Part shown: in pieces, positions 13,085 to 24,127 of the stretch
Position numbering within the stretch: position 1 is the stretch's first letter
How the letters are laid out: each line of letters begins with the position of its first letter
Assembly (NCBI GenBank): GCA_000697055.1
Contig: JNDT01001300.1
Location: forward strand, 1-43,373
Direction of reading: 5' to 3'
Source of the DNA: Saksenaea vasiformis B4078
Taxonomy: Eukaryota; Mucoromycota; Mucoromycetes; Mucorales; Saksenaeaceae
DNA: 43,373 nucleotides
Position numbers and translations under genes: made by a program
Notes under the pieces: model-generated
What the model was told of the DNA's origin: nothing
Seen by the model: only the letters and a program-made list of their open reading frames with translations
The model's database searches: none

Positions 13085-14259
13085 CGGGCTTTACTCGCCC
13101 TTCGCGAAAAATACCGCCAGATAATATATGTAGAGGGGGACCATGTCGTAGTAGCTGAACAGTACCAAAAAGGAGCGCATAAGGGACACCGATGGGCGCA
13201 AATGAAACTGGAGATATGTACATATGTGGATATGGGGTAAGGCAAGATATCAGCAAAGCAGTTGAATGGTACAAAAAAGCTGCAGACCAAGGAAGCTCAG
13301 AGGCACAAATCAGACAGGGCACTATGTACCGCGATGCGGACGGAGTGAAAAGAGACATCAAACGAGCAATTGAATGGTACGAAAAGGCGGCAGATCAAGG
13401 AAGTTGGATGGCACAAATCAACCTTGGGGACATTTACTCATACGGAAATGGAACAATGAAAGACCTTGGTAAAGCAATCAAGTTGTACGAAAAAGCAGCA
13501 CATCAAGGCAGTTGGGTTGCACAAACTCGTCTTGGAAATGCATATTCATCTGGGTTTGGAATGAAGAAAGACATCGACAAAGCAATCGAATGGTATGAAA
13601 GAGCAGCAGATCAAGGAGAACAAGATGCGCACATACAACTTGGATATATTTATAAAGATGAAAAAAAAGATATCGACAAAGCAATTGAGATATACGAGAA
13701 ATGGGCAGATCAAGGGAATGAACACGCACAAATTAGTCTTGGAGATACGTACAGATACAAAAAGAAAGACATCGACAAAGCAATTGAGATATACGAGAAA
13801 TGGGCAGATCAAGGGAATAAACACGCACAAATTAGTCTTGGAGATACGTACAGATACAAAAAGAAAGACATCGATAAGGCAATTGAAATATACGAAAAAT
13901 GGGCGGATCAAGGAAATGAAGACGCACAAATAGGAGTGGGAGATATATACAGATACGAAAAGAAAGACATCGATAAGGCGATTGGAATATACGAAAAATG
14001 GGCAGATCAAGGAAATGGAGATGCACAACTCAGACTCGGAGATATTTATAAAAAAGAAAAGAAAGATATCGACAAAGCAATCGAAATATATGAGAAATGG
14101 GCAGATCAGGGAAATAAGGATGCGGATATCAAACTTGAAGATATTTATAAAGATAGAAAGGACGGCATCGACCAAGCAATTGAATGGTACCAGAGGGCTG
14201 ATGACGGAGCAAATAGGCTAGCAAAAGCGAGACTTGAAGATCTACGGAACACGAGTTAA
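13085..14259 (+). CDS. Sel1-like repeat (SLR) protein, likely the 3' part of the preceding broken gene
   Basis: An uninterrupted frame from ATG 13192 to TAA 14259 (355 aa) consists almost entirely of Sel1-like helical repeats. The first units are the usual 36 residues (AIEWYEKAADQGSWMAQ, LGDIYSYGNG); from about 13660 they shorten to 33 residues (KDIDKAIEIYEKWADQGN). The preceding 13085-13212 also encodes Sel1-like residues (AEQYQKGAHKGHRWAQMKL), but in the frame of the upstream MACPF-like gene. A missing base near 13212 separates it from the main array. SLR proteins are scaffolds for protein-protein contacts; no catalytic domain is seen. The ATG at 13192 is out of frame with the upstream Sel1 residues, so it may not be the original start. 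Confidence 0.7.
13660..14255 (+). repeat. tandem 99-bp repeats within the Sel1 gene
   Basis: The word GCAATTGA or a close variant recurs at 13681, 13780, 13879, 13978, 14077 and 14176, exactly 99 bp apart. The units starting at 13681 and 13780 differ by about one base; later units are more diverged. Each unit encodes one 33-aa Sel1 repeat. Confidence 0.9.
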
Positions 14260-15370
14260 AGCAGTTCATTTTCAAAGAAGTTTCCTCTTTTTACTCACAT
14301 GAAGCAATCTCTCATTGTTCTCCATAGCAATCTTAGTCTACTTTACTCGTCCTTCCTCGAATACTCCAAGTTTGACAATATCCAAAGAGAACTGTGTAAA
14401 ATAGAATATGATCGTTAGCAAGGTTGTCACTATGGTTACCTAAAATCGGAAAGAATTTTGGAAAAGATAAAAGGAAAAATAAAAAGAGGACAGTGGAAGT
14501 ATCAGCGCCTGTCAGATAGAAAGTAAAATAAAAAGAAAAGAGAAGAATCAATGGATTCTGGTGCATAGTGGTTTCTTGAGAATAACCAACAGAGGCAGAG
14601 AAATAAAAGGCGGCTTGAGAAATGAGACGAGAACCTTTGGAAAGACCTTTTGAGATGATTGATATAACCAAGAGAAGATCGTGCTGTGATAGCTTAACAC
14701 TTTATTCATTGAATTAAAGGGCTATTTATACAAAATAATTTCGCTAGGTGGATGAGAATCTAGTCTATCATGGCTCTGTGGATAGTAACGGCAGGTAATT
14801 GGTTCAATCGTACGCGTTTTGGATCGTATGCATTTTGAATAGTATGCAGTTTTGATCGGATTCACATTCAATAAGTTTTGGGGGTCCATTGAGGGTTGAT
14901 ACCAGAGGTGATGTGCCATGTTAGAGTGGATTCTGGGTCTGTATGAGATCCCCGAGCTTAATGATAGCATCTAGAGAATTCCACTGAAAGGAATAAAAAA
15001 GAAAAATAAAATATAGTCAATGTGATTGAAAAAAAAAATAGCAGGCAAGATTGCCTTAGAGTGGGAAAATGGCACTCTATAGCGTATTCGCGTGCCACGC
15101 ATCATCTCTTTCAAAATAGCTTTTTCTAAATAAAACGAGTGCATTTTTTTTAGCAATGATCTGTACTATCGTAGCGCAGTAGTCGTTCAAATCAACCATA
15201 TTTCTGAGAGCACGGAATTGCTCGGATATTGCATGCTTATTCGTCGCTTTTCCAACGGAGAGGCAACTTCATGTCTACAAAACGCCTGAACATCCGCCAT
15301 GTTCAATCTTAATGGTTAGTAAAGAGGCCGGTGCGAAAATCATACATTCGCACGTACGAACCTGATGATG
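14260..15370. other. gene-free interval, possible LTR-like remnant
   Basis: No gene is supported. On the minus strand near 14725 a TATAAATAG is followed closely by AATAAAG, an arrangement seen in retrotransposon LTRs, but I could not define TG/CA ends, a target-site duplication or a primer-binding site. A minus-strand open frame at 14722-14970 is short and unrecognised. Confidence 0.35.
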
Positions 15371-16030
15371 CTAGTTCTCCCTACTCTGTGTTTCGTGCTG
15401 TCTATTAGACAGCTCGGTAATGCCTTTCTTGATAAGCTTTTGCTTCATCTGCCAAATTTCTTCTTCCAAGTCGCTCAAGGCATCTCTCTATTAGGAGTCG
15501 AATGATCAATAAATACAAGGACATTGTAAGATTTACCTTAACAGCCAGAACAGGTTGGATGCATTCTGTCAACAGCAAATGGCTACCATCCACTATGTTT
15601 ATCGTGGCCATGCGATAATGGATATATAGAAGGAGCGTAGCTTGGTTGTGCGATACGATTATTAACTTCGTACGTAGTATAGTTCCGTAAGTGCCACGCC
15701 ATTGCGCAGGAAAAGCCTCCAGATATTTCTCGAGCAAGGCTGCCCTCTGTTGACCACACTGCTTTTGCCAGAGCTTCAGTGTCAGGTCGCGCATTGACTC
15801 GCACTTTCGGACATCGATCAGCACCTCTTCCTTTGACGCTGAAACTGGCTTTTCTTCGCCAAACATCCAATCAATGGCATTACTGGAGCCGGTGTTATAC
15901 CCGACCCTTGCTGATTTCCATTCAGATCTGCTCAAATTATAAATAATTTTGCTTCCTAGACTGTATTGGTTTACCTAAGGCACTCAAACCCTGTCTCATA
16001 TAAGAAGGCGGAGTTCCAGATATTGAACAT
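15371..16030 (-). CDS. unrecognised small protein with C-terminal coiled coil
   Basis: Proposed exons: 15975-16030, 15674-15930, 15537-15592 and 15371-15487. They sum to 486 nt, a closed 161-aa frame with GT-AG introns of 44-81 bp. The protein starts MFNIWNSAFLYETGFECLSR, continues EWKSARVGYNTGSSNAIDWM and LLEKYLEAFPAQWRG, and ends with a coiled-coil segment (LSDLEEEIWQMKQKLIKKG). I do not recognise the family. The start is uncertain: an alternative open frame on the same strand at about 16035-16130 encodes a basic stretch (PKKKAKKLDRKENT) and could belong to an upstream exon. No signal peptide or clear membrane span is visible. It lies head to head with the small gene starting at 16314. Confidence 0.55.
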
Positions 16031-16313
16031 GATGTTAATCCTGTGCCAGTCCTCTCCGTGTTTTCTTTCCGATCCAACTTCTTGGCCTTTTTCTTAGGAA
16101 CTACCAAATCTACCGGCTCAGAAAGCGGTAAGGTTTAGAGTAGCTTCGGTAAGTGTGCGGCTGTGCGAAGTATGGTTTCAAAGATATCTGTTCAACTCGC
16201 TTCACTCTGCCGGGCTGTTGACTCTAACATATCTTTAATCTGAGAGGGCTTTTTCACAGTCGGCGACTACATTTTGTTCTGTCTTTTCTGCCGAAATCTC
16301 TATATTCCTGCTG

Positions 16314-16674
16314 ATGGAGAGTACCTGCTTCGAATTCATCTCAATAGTACGAGTACAAGATAGCCTATCTATCGTACTGAGCCAAAATCAGCATTTCCAC
16401 TGTTTTGCGTGAATTATTGGTGCTTGCGACACCATATCACTTGGTTGCTTCGTCTTCTGTGAAGCGCGTATTTCCGGGTATGATCGAGCCTGACAAGTTC
16501 GACACTGTTGTATCAAAGGCTTATTTTTTTCTCTACGAATATTTGGATGGAAAAAGAGGAACCACATATCGGCAGGCAGATCGATACTTGCACAGGATAA
16601 AAGAAATCATTGTTCCACGAGTGAGCGTGGTTGTGCCGCAGGAAGAGGATGTCAACGCGGAAGAAGCACGATAA
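16314..16674 (+). CDS. unrecognised small protein (about 99 aa)
   Basis: The main exon is 16382-16674, ending in TAA. A 7-nt first coding exon (16314-16320, ATGGAGA) joined through a 61-bp GT-AG intron gives a closed 300-nt frame. Without that exon no ATG is available near the 5' end. The product reads TVLRELLVLATPYHLVASSS, then FPGMIEPDKFDTVVSKAYFF, a basic helical stretch and an acidic C-terminus. It is probably helical. No family is recognised. It sits 350 bp upstream of AP-3 sigma on the same strand. The tiny first exon is the weakest part of the model. Confidence 0.42.
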
Positions 16675-17024
16675 TACGACGTAATTCGGTCTCTACGTAT
16701 AAGAAGGTATACAGGATAGGAGGTCTATGGGATATAGGTATTGTGGGGCAGAGACGGCGCTCCATGTCGTATAAAACATGTCTTAGGGACATGAAGAAAA
16801 GCGGATTGGCATGAGAGCTATGCTAATGTACAGATAACGAATGCGTGATAATCGTGCTAAAAAATTTGCTGATGGGATGTTGCACCCCCTGAGAGACAAA
16901 GGTGGTGACAAAATGTTTCCATTTTGGTCACTTGTTCGGTTATTCATTTACCCAGAAGGTTTCTGTCGCCGAGATCCCAGCGGCTTTCCGTAGCTTGTGC
17001 CCATTCTCCGTCCGCGTTTTCCAC

Positions 17025-17786
17025 ATGATAAAGTCAGTGCTAATCTTCAATAACCATGGCAAGCCCCGCTTGATCAAATTCTACCAGCAGATTGTAACTT
17101 GTTGCTCCTTTACTACTTGATTGTTAATGCATATTCGATTGACAGGACATTGCGACACAGCAGGCTTTAGTTCGGGAGATATTTTCACTTGTCTCCAAAA
17201 GGCCTGACACAGTGTGTAACTTTTTGGAAGGAAGCAAACTTCTCGGAGGAAAGGATACCCGCGTCATATATCGACATTATGCAACGCTGTATTTCGTATT
17301 TGTGGTGGATGAAAGCGAGAGTGAACTAGGAATTCTTGATCTCATACAAGTAAGGAGTTATCAGCAAGCGGTCGAAATAATCTTCTTAACCATTGATAAT
17401 TTAGGTTTTTGTCGAAAGTTTGGATAGATGCTTCGAGAATGTCTGCGAACTTGATCTGGTAACAAATGAAGATATAAGATAAAGCATGTTTGTTTCTTAC
17501 CAAAAGTAAATTTGCCCTACTATTTTAGATCTTTCATTTTGATGAGGTAAATACAGTTAGATGCTTCCGATTTATCGCTTATTTTTTATTTTATTTTTTG
17601 TTTTAAAAAAAGGTTCATCATATATTATCCGAAATCGTGCAAGGTGGCATGGTTCTAGAGACGAACATGAATGAGATTGTGGGCGCCATTAATGAAATGA
17701 ACAAGGCTAAAAAGAAGTCCAGCGGTGGTGTGTCAGCGGTTGGATTACGGGCAACAGAGACCTTACGGAGCGGATTTCGTCATTAA
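17025..17786 (+). CDS. AP-3 complex sigma subunit
   Basis: Exons 17025-17093, 17146-17349, 17405-17458, 17529-17546 and 17613-17786 sum to 519 nt, a closed 172-aa frame. The protein starts MIKSVLIFNNHGKPRL and carries IYRHYATLYFVFVVD, SESELGILDLIQ, RCFENVCELDLIFHFDE and GGMVLETNMNEIV, all signatures of AP-3 sigma. Its length fits the sigma-adaptin family, slightly shorter than animal AP3S. Sigma is the small subunit of the AP-3 heterotetramer, which sorts cargo from Golgi/endosome directly to the vacuole and helps bind dileucine signals. The fourth exon is an 18-nt microexon (IFHFDE). The gene converges with the septin gene, with 81 bp between the two stops. Confidence 0.95.
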
Positions 17787-17867
17787 AAACGATAAACATT
17801 CGAAAACAAGAAAAAAAAAAGCATTTACTGAAAAGAAAAAAGTTGGATCTAAAACTTGGCTAATTTG

Positions 17868-19224
17868 CTAAATTCGAATTTTGTTCTGTGCTTGGAGGGC
17901 CATCATTTTGTTGACGCGGCGTTGAAGAAGTTGCTCTGTTCGATACTGTTCGTAAAATCGCTCGTAAGTATCAATTCGGAACATATCTCTGTGTGCCGAC
18001 AACAGAATGGATTTTAATGCTTCGAATTCGCAGTGTTCAGGGTTGCAACATTCAATCGTAGCCCAAGGATACTTTCGACCTAGAATAGTTTTATGAATGC
18101 GGTCTATCTTCTTGCGTTGATTTCGGAACGTTGGTGAGGTCACATTTCCATTGACTGGTGTAGGCGAGCATGGTTCTTCGTTTTCCAAGTCTGCAAAACT
18201 TGATTGACCTAAAGTGACAGGCCGGCCTGTATCTGGATCTTCTTCATAGCTAATAAGCGTAAATGGCACGTGCTGAAGATACTCAATCATAGCCGCTGCA
18301 TCCTGATCCTTATCCTCATCTACGCATTCTTGGAGCATATCTACGATTCGTTTTATCGTAATTGAACCTCTTAACTCGGCTTCTCCCGTCAATTTCTTTG
18401 CCTGTGGGTACTGTGTTTCTGTTTTCTCATGGATGTGTTTGCCATCCTTCTGATCTTCCTCCGAACTGCTTTCGTCGTCGTCGTCGTCCTCCTCCTCATC
18501 TTCATCCTCATCATCCTCATCACCCGTGGTGATATAGCCGTAGACGGGGATTTGCATGACATCAAAAATCTCTCGTCGCACACTTCTCTTGAGTGTTTCA
18601 CGCTGAGCTAATGTCAACGTATCCGCCTTTCCCATCACTGGCACAACATTCACACGTGAACTAAGCAATCTGATAATATAACGATCAACATCGTTAAAGC
18701 AAGCATCCGACGTATCGATGAAATAGATGCATGTATGGATATGTGTATCCAATGCCTTTGCGTCTCGTCGAACCTTGGTCTCCTAGAAGCCGGAGAATAG
18801 TAATATGAGACAGCGAGCGTTTTTTTACGATGGTCATGTAATACTTTACCTCTATCAATGTGCGCTCAAACTGATGATCAATGTAGTTCGTGATGTAGCG
18901 GAGCTGTTGATCTGCGGCGACACCGTTGGTAAGACCAGGTGTGTCAATAAGCGTAAGAGCAGTCCGTTGACCATTTTCCTCAATTTGCATCGATATAGTG
19001 TATAAATCTTCTGTCTTTCGGAGTGGTTCCTTCGTTGCTCCTGCCTTGGTTTCCTTATAAGTTCCTTGAACGATGTTATGCTTCATTCGCTCGTAAAGGG
19101 TTTTGACAAATGCAGTCTTTCCAGAACCCGAAGCGCCCACCACCATGACATTGAGATGTGACATGGTCTCTTTACGAGACTTTGTCTGGCCAAGAAGCTT
19201 TTGAGAAAACACGTTGTAGATCAT
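17868..19224 (-). CDS. divergent septin GTPase
   Basis: Two exons (18850-19224 and 17868-18782, intron 67 bp) encode 429 aa. The G domain has a P loop (GASGSGKTAF, near residue 31), the switch II DTPG motif and a G4 motif written GKAD rather than the usual AKAD. The septin-type C-terminal G-domain block is present (YPWATIECCNPEHCEFEALK, LLSAHRDMFRIDTYERFYEQ). After VYGYITTG there is an unusual acidic insertion of about 40 Asp/Glu/Ser residues (18460-18530). The long coiled-coil tail of many septins is missing; the protein ends about 20 residues after the YEQYRTEQLL block. Septins assemble into GTP-dependent filaments at septa, hyphal tips and branch points. The divergence suggests a non-core septin. 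Confidence 0.88.
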
Positions 19225-21410
19225 TGATACTATTCTGGATAGTAAAGAGATGTGTCTTTTTTTTATTTTTCCTTTCAGGAAAATTTAAACAGATCTATCT
19301 TTATAGGATGCATTAAATTAAGATTATTATGTAACAAATCCATCACGTCAAATTTCGAATGATATGGTAGCGTCATTGCTAATTGATCTGTCAATATACA
19401 CACGCTATACAAAATTGCCGCTCGCTTTCCATTTCTAGCTAAATGGCCAGATGGTGTCATCAAAAATAAATTCATTGAACAAATTCATTTCAAGAATCCG
19501 TCTAATTAGCCCTTCTTCAAGACTTACATAGTTATAATAATAATAATTGATATCTAGCAGTGAGAACGTTGCTTGTAATACAGATAGACTTCCATTTCTT
19601 TCCAACTTGTCTGCTAACTAGGACTGTAGCGCACTGGTTGCCACTACGGAAAATTATCTAACTACTGCGAAAAATCTTGCAAAAATCTTGAAAACATCTT
19701 GGAAAAAAATGTTAAAAGATCTTATAAAGCGACAGAATTCAAGATTTCTCCAAGCTATTTTCCCATAGCGTTGCTGCGGAAGATAGGTCGCGACTCTACG
19801 GATACATGATGCAGTATACTTGGGCTGGAGGCCTAGACCAATCCTTTAGCTTTTTCAACGGAGGAAAAGATTCACTTTGAAGACAAAGCACGTGCATAGA
19901 CTCATGGAGAGTCTCTGTTGCTACAGCAAATATAGCCAGGGCAAAAGCAGAGCATTTTTTGACCATTGAACATCTTGCTGATGGAAACATCTAGTCTGCT
20001 TATAACCGTAAGAGAAGATTATCCTTATTGCTTTTAATATAAGAGCGTAAGGTCGCTTTGTCAACCCAAGTCAGTTGCATCTATCTTTTAACAACAGTCC
20101 CAGCTGGAACAATGCAAGATTTGATGAAAACAGCTACTATATATAGCAACCTAATTTAAACTGTATGAACCATTTCTTTTAGGCTTGCACGCTCCTTACG
20201 AGGTCGCTGCCGTGTAACAACAATTGTCCATCATTGAGGTACAGCAAGTTAACATGGGTTACTCACCTTAAGTAACACACTTTCCTTTTAAACGAGTAAA
20301 TCCTGTTCAAATAATTTTTGTGTGCTGTTTGGTTGTAGATTTGACGGTGCCAAGTTGTAGTCTGAGTTAGAAATATCAGGTTTTCCTCATGCTACGAACT
20401 TTCGAAAACCGGGCGACTTATTTCCTAGTCCACAAGGACGTCTTCATATGCGTTTTGTTTCAGCGCCGATAAGTATGCTTTTTTTATTTGCGTAGAACTG
20501 CGATGTTCGTAGCTGGTGCGCTGCTGTCGTTCAGAAGAGCTGAAACTTGCACTGTTTCAGGGTTTGCTGGACTTCAGATACGTTTTTGCATTAGAACTAT
20601 TTGTAATAGCTTATGTACAGTATTACTGCTATGATGTTTATCTCTTTTCTGTCTATCCACGATGAGAATTGACGTTTAAGCTGAATCTCTGTTTGATTTT
20701 CTCAAAAATCGGATAATTTGTATCTTCGTCGCATTTCAACGACTGAAATTGCAATATTCTCTCGGTGTCATAAGTTACATATTAGTTTAGCAGTCTCCGT
20801 AACGACATTGCAGTGCGTTAGATCTTGTTGAATCATCTTTAGCTCAAGCTATACAGACCGCAGTCCATTTGCAACCTTGTTTCCAGCTCGTCTTAGGATA
20901 CTTCGCTGGTCTTTTTTTTTTCGGGCTTTTCCGGTCCGATGTCAGGAAGAATCGCTATGACTACGCAATCTAGTCGATTTCGAAACACCTTCGTCATATA
21001 TACCTTCGTCATATATATTGTCGGCTCTATAAAAAAAATGGCACGTCTTTTGTGCAAGTGATGTTTCCTTCCACAGAAGCAGTGCTCTTGCATTTAGCTG
21101 AACGGTAGTATGATACAGAATGGGACAAAATGTAGGTCTTCATTGAGGCGAAGAAGAAAGGGTAGTCCCACAAAAACTCCATAAATTGAATTCGAATCGT
21201 AAGAAGCATGGTGGACCAACTAACTAGTAAAAGACGTCCCATTCTTAACAATACAGAAGTGTCAACGTAACACAGATATTTTCTGGCCTCGCGCGGGGGG
21301 GGGCACACCAAAAGACAGCACACTACTGATGTAACATATCCTATTATCACATATTCGTTTCTATTAAATAATACGCCAGTTCAAGAAAAGAGAGAGGAAA
21401 CAAGATAGAC
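19225..21410. other. gene-free interval with small repeats
   Basis: About 2.2 kb with no supported gene. It contains a 15-bp direct duplication (ACCTTCGTCATATAT, two tandem copies at about 20987-21016) and a 9-G run at 21295-21303. The short open frames look random. Confidence 0.5.
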
Positions 21411-23296
21411 TTATATAATAAAGAGAAGATTGACATCAATAGGATGGGAGGATGATAACTGTGGTCGTTGAGAATACTTGTCTCGTAAAATTTGACGCAC
21501 AGAGTTCAGCAATTGCAAGTAGGACTGGTTACGATTTTGTCGCAGAACAGCTGATTAAAAGCTCGTTAGACACAAGGGAACTTTCTCTCCATAGAAAAAG
21601 TTACTTACTGGTAAAGGCGTAGCTCATAGCACCTGTGCTTCTGCCGGCTTCGAAACTATCCGCTGATGTCTGTTCATCTTTACAGCCGGAAAACATGACG
21701 ACATCTGCTGGTGAGCTCTTGAACTGCTTGACACGTTCATCCACAGATTTTCCTTTCAGAAGCTTATTCCCGAGCGACATGACAGAAGAGAGAGCACCAC
21801 CAACATTTCCCGAAGCATACTTCATACCCGCATTCAACAAGCCGGAGCCGGCATCCTTGAACAGGTTCTGTTCCTTCAAGTTACCTTGTGTCGAATAGAC
21901 ATAAGGCAAATCAAGGGCCGTTCCAGAATGGCAACTATCAAAGATAGCAGTAAGACGGCATCCTGGTGGCAACGGTTGCACCATGATCTGATGCATCACC
22001 TAAAGCAAACCCAATAAGTTCAATTACCGCCTAGTCAAATGTTATCCACGTACATCGTCTACGATCTGGCCAGAATCACCAGGGTACATCTTATGATCAA
22101 CAGGATAGATCGTCTCATCCCAACCATCGTCTTCGTCGCCGTCCCTGTCTTTGACCTAATCAAAGAACAGCTTAATGGAATTCACCTTCGTAAACCTATG
22201 TTTGTAACTCACCCTTCCTCCGTGACCGCTGAAATGGAAGAAAAAGCTTATAAAGTAACAACATGAGAGAAGAGTCGAACCAACAACACATTGCTACTTA
22301 CGAGTCGTTCGGACGAGCATCATGTACAAGCCATTGCATACCCGAGATCATGTTTTGTCTGGTGGGTATGAACCGTGGGTTGGACTGATCGTCTGTTAAA
22401 ATAACCATGTCTTCCTACAAAGGGTATCAGATCAATCATCATCAAAATATCCCTTTGTACCTCACGGAAATTATACAAGGACACCAAAAACTGCTTGACA
22501 TTATGGACATCGTTGATGCATCCTGGTACAAGGCAGTGAGTTCCTTTCCTTTTTAACTATCGAGGTCATCCATCCTTACCTTTCAACTCGTTGGGTGTTC
22601 TGAAATAATTGATACCAATGAGCAAGGCCCTTTTACGTCCTTGACCTATTTATCCATTAAGCTATAAATTAATGCAACATCATCCCCTTACAGTTTGACA
22701 ACTGGAAATTCGGGGGTGGCCTGTTCTGCATCATCGGATTGACATGCATTACCAGCTGGCCATTTCCGGGCGGAGGAGGTGGCTGCCCATAAGGTACTAT
22801 AATACACGGTATTAGCATGAAAAAAAAAAGGCAGCACGGTAAAATGTTACCTGGTCGTGGAGACTGGTTGTGAGCTGAGTGGGGAGGTTGCGGATAATTT
22901 CCTTGTGGAACGGAAGGATCAGTCGGTCTGAAGACAGGATCAGGTCCTAGACATGAACAGGATTAGCAGATGCTGCGCCATGTAGTGTAGAGTACCAGTA
23001 TATTGAGGAGGTCTAATGTATTCATTCGATGGGTAAGGGCGGTAGCTAGGTGCATTTGAAGGAGGAGGAGGGGCATATTGCTTTATATTTCATAGTCAGA
23101 ATGAGATCGTTGCTTTAATGACATGGCTTACCGAAGGAGCAGGGGGAGGGGGAGGATATGCACCATATTGCCCAGGATAGGTCTGTGTAGGAACGGGTGG
23201 TCCAGGTGGAGGAGGATACTGGCCTGGTGGTGGAGGGTAGGGAGGAGGATACTGCGATGGTCTGCCATGAGTGCCGTACTGACCTGGGTATGCCAT
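21411..23296 (-). CDS. type I metacaspase
   Basis: Multi-exon gene; well-defined 3' exons are 22213-about 22250, 22054-22155, 21609-21999 and 21411-21550. The N-terminal prodomain is very rich in Pro, Tyr, Gly and Gln ([11 protein letters not shown] near 23240), as in fungal type I metacaspases; no zinc finger is seen. The caspase-like p20 region has [12 protein letters not shown], the catalytic His in [10 protein letters not shown] (about 22225-22250) and the catalytic Cys in IFDSCHSGT (about 21945). A short linker leads to the p10 region ([22 protein letters not shown]) and the end [14 protein letters not shown]. Metacaspases are Ca2+-activated Arg/Lys-specific cysteine peptidases involved in stress, protein aggregate clearance and cell death. 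All key residues are present. Confidence 0.95.
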
Positions 23297-24127
23297 GATT
23301 AAGGTACGTTTCGTCAGCGTATCCCGCAGTTTGCAGCTTTTTCAGTCACGGCGTGCAGCAGCCAGCTGAAAATCACCCCGCCTTATCGTTGGATATGTTT
23401 CTGGTTTTACTTTCTCCGCCGGTAAGAATATGATGGTTAACCCTGAACGCCAGTACTGCAATGCGCATTTTTCTCTTTTTCTGTTAAAAGCCGTGATCTG
23501 ATCATGTCAAAAAAATTATGCAACGAGTACCATTTGCTTTTGCGTACCCATCATTTTCTATAAATGTTTTACGGTGGGAACTTTTTCATCTGAACTCACT
23601 ATGACGGGGTTCCCAGCTCGTTATCTTCTCATGACGAACTTACCGCAACAGATTATTGGTACAGCTATTCGGATTTGCAATGTCAAATAAAGGTAGATTC
23701 ATTGACGTTTTCACACGGCGATTGTGCGACTCTGTCCATTGGGTTACCCACCACATTCCCTCCACCTTCCATTGACAGCTGGCACATCAATGAAAATCCA
23801 ACATATATATTTATATGTGTATTGTTCGTTGCATACATTAAAGTTTCAAAATGCTTGTCATTGAGATGTTTCTTGCGGTCTACCATTGAAAATGCCCTCA
23901 TGTCGGGAAGGCATAAAAGTTTTGCCAGACCCCGCAGTTACAGGTTGGAGCCGATCACCCCACAACTTTGAACCCTTCCGGGCGCGCGGGGATCCACCGC
24001 TGCTTAGCTAACGCTGCTTTTCGTGAGAAAAACAAAGCGGTAATTCAACGCCTATAAAATCCCTTGGTCAGGGCCCAGGGTCTTCCCTATTTTATTTTAT
24101 TTTTTCCCCGTTAGTCATTCACAAGAA
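23297..24127. other. intergenic, divergent promoters
   Basis: Shared upstream region of the metacaspase (minus) and the dioxygenase (plus). A TATA-like CTATAAAATC lies near 24050, about 75 bp before the dioxygenase start. No gene is supported. Confidence 0.5.

Noticed and set aside
13546..14175. 209-aa minus-strand frame with hydrophobic 33-residue repeats opposite the Sel1 gene
   Set aside because: Its periodicity is the mirror of the 99-bp Sel1 repeats on the plus strand; there is no independent start or homology.
14600..14990. Solo LTR on the minus strand (TATAAATAG followed by AATAAAG)
   Set aside because: No terminal TG/CA, target-site duplication, primer-binding site or second copy could be found; the short motifs can occur by chance in AT-rich DNA.
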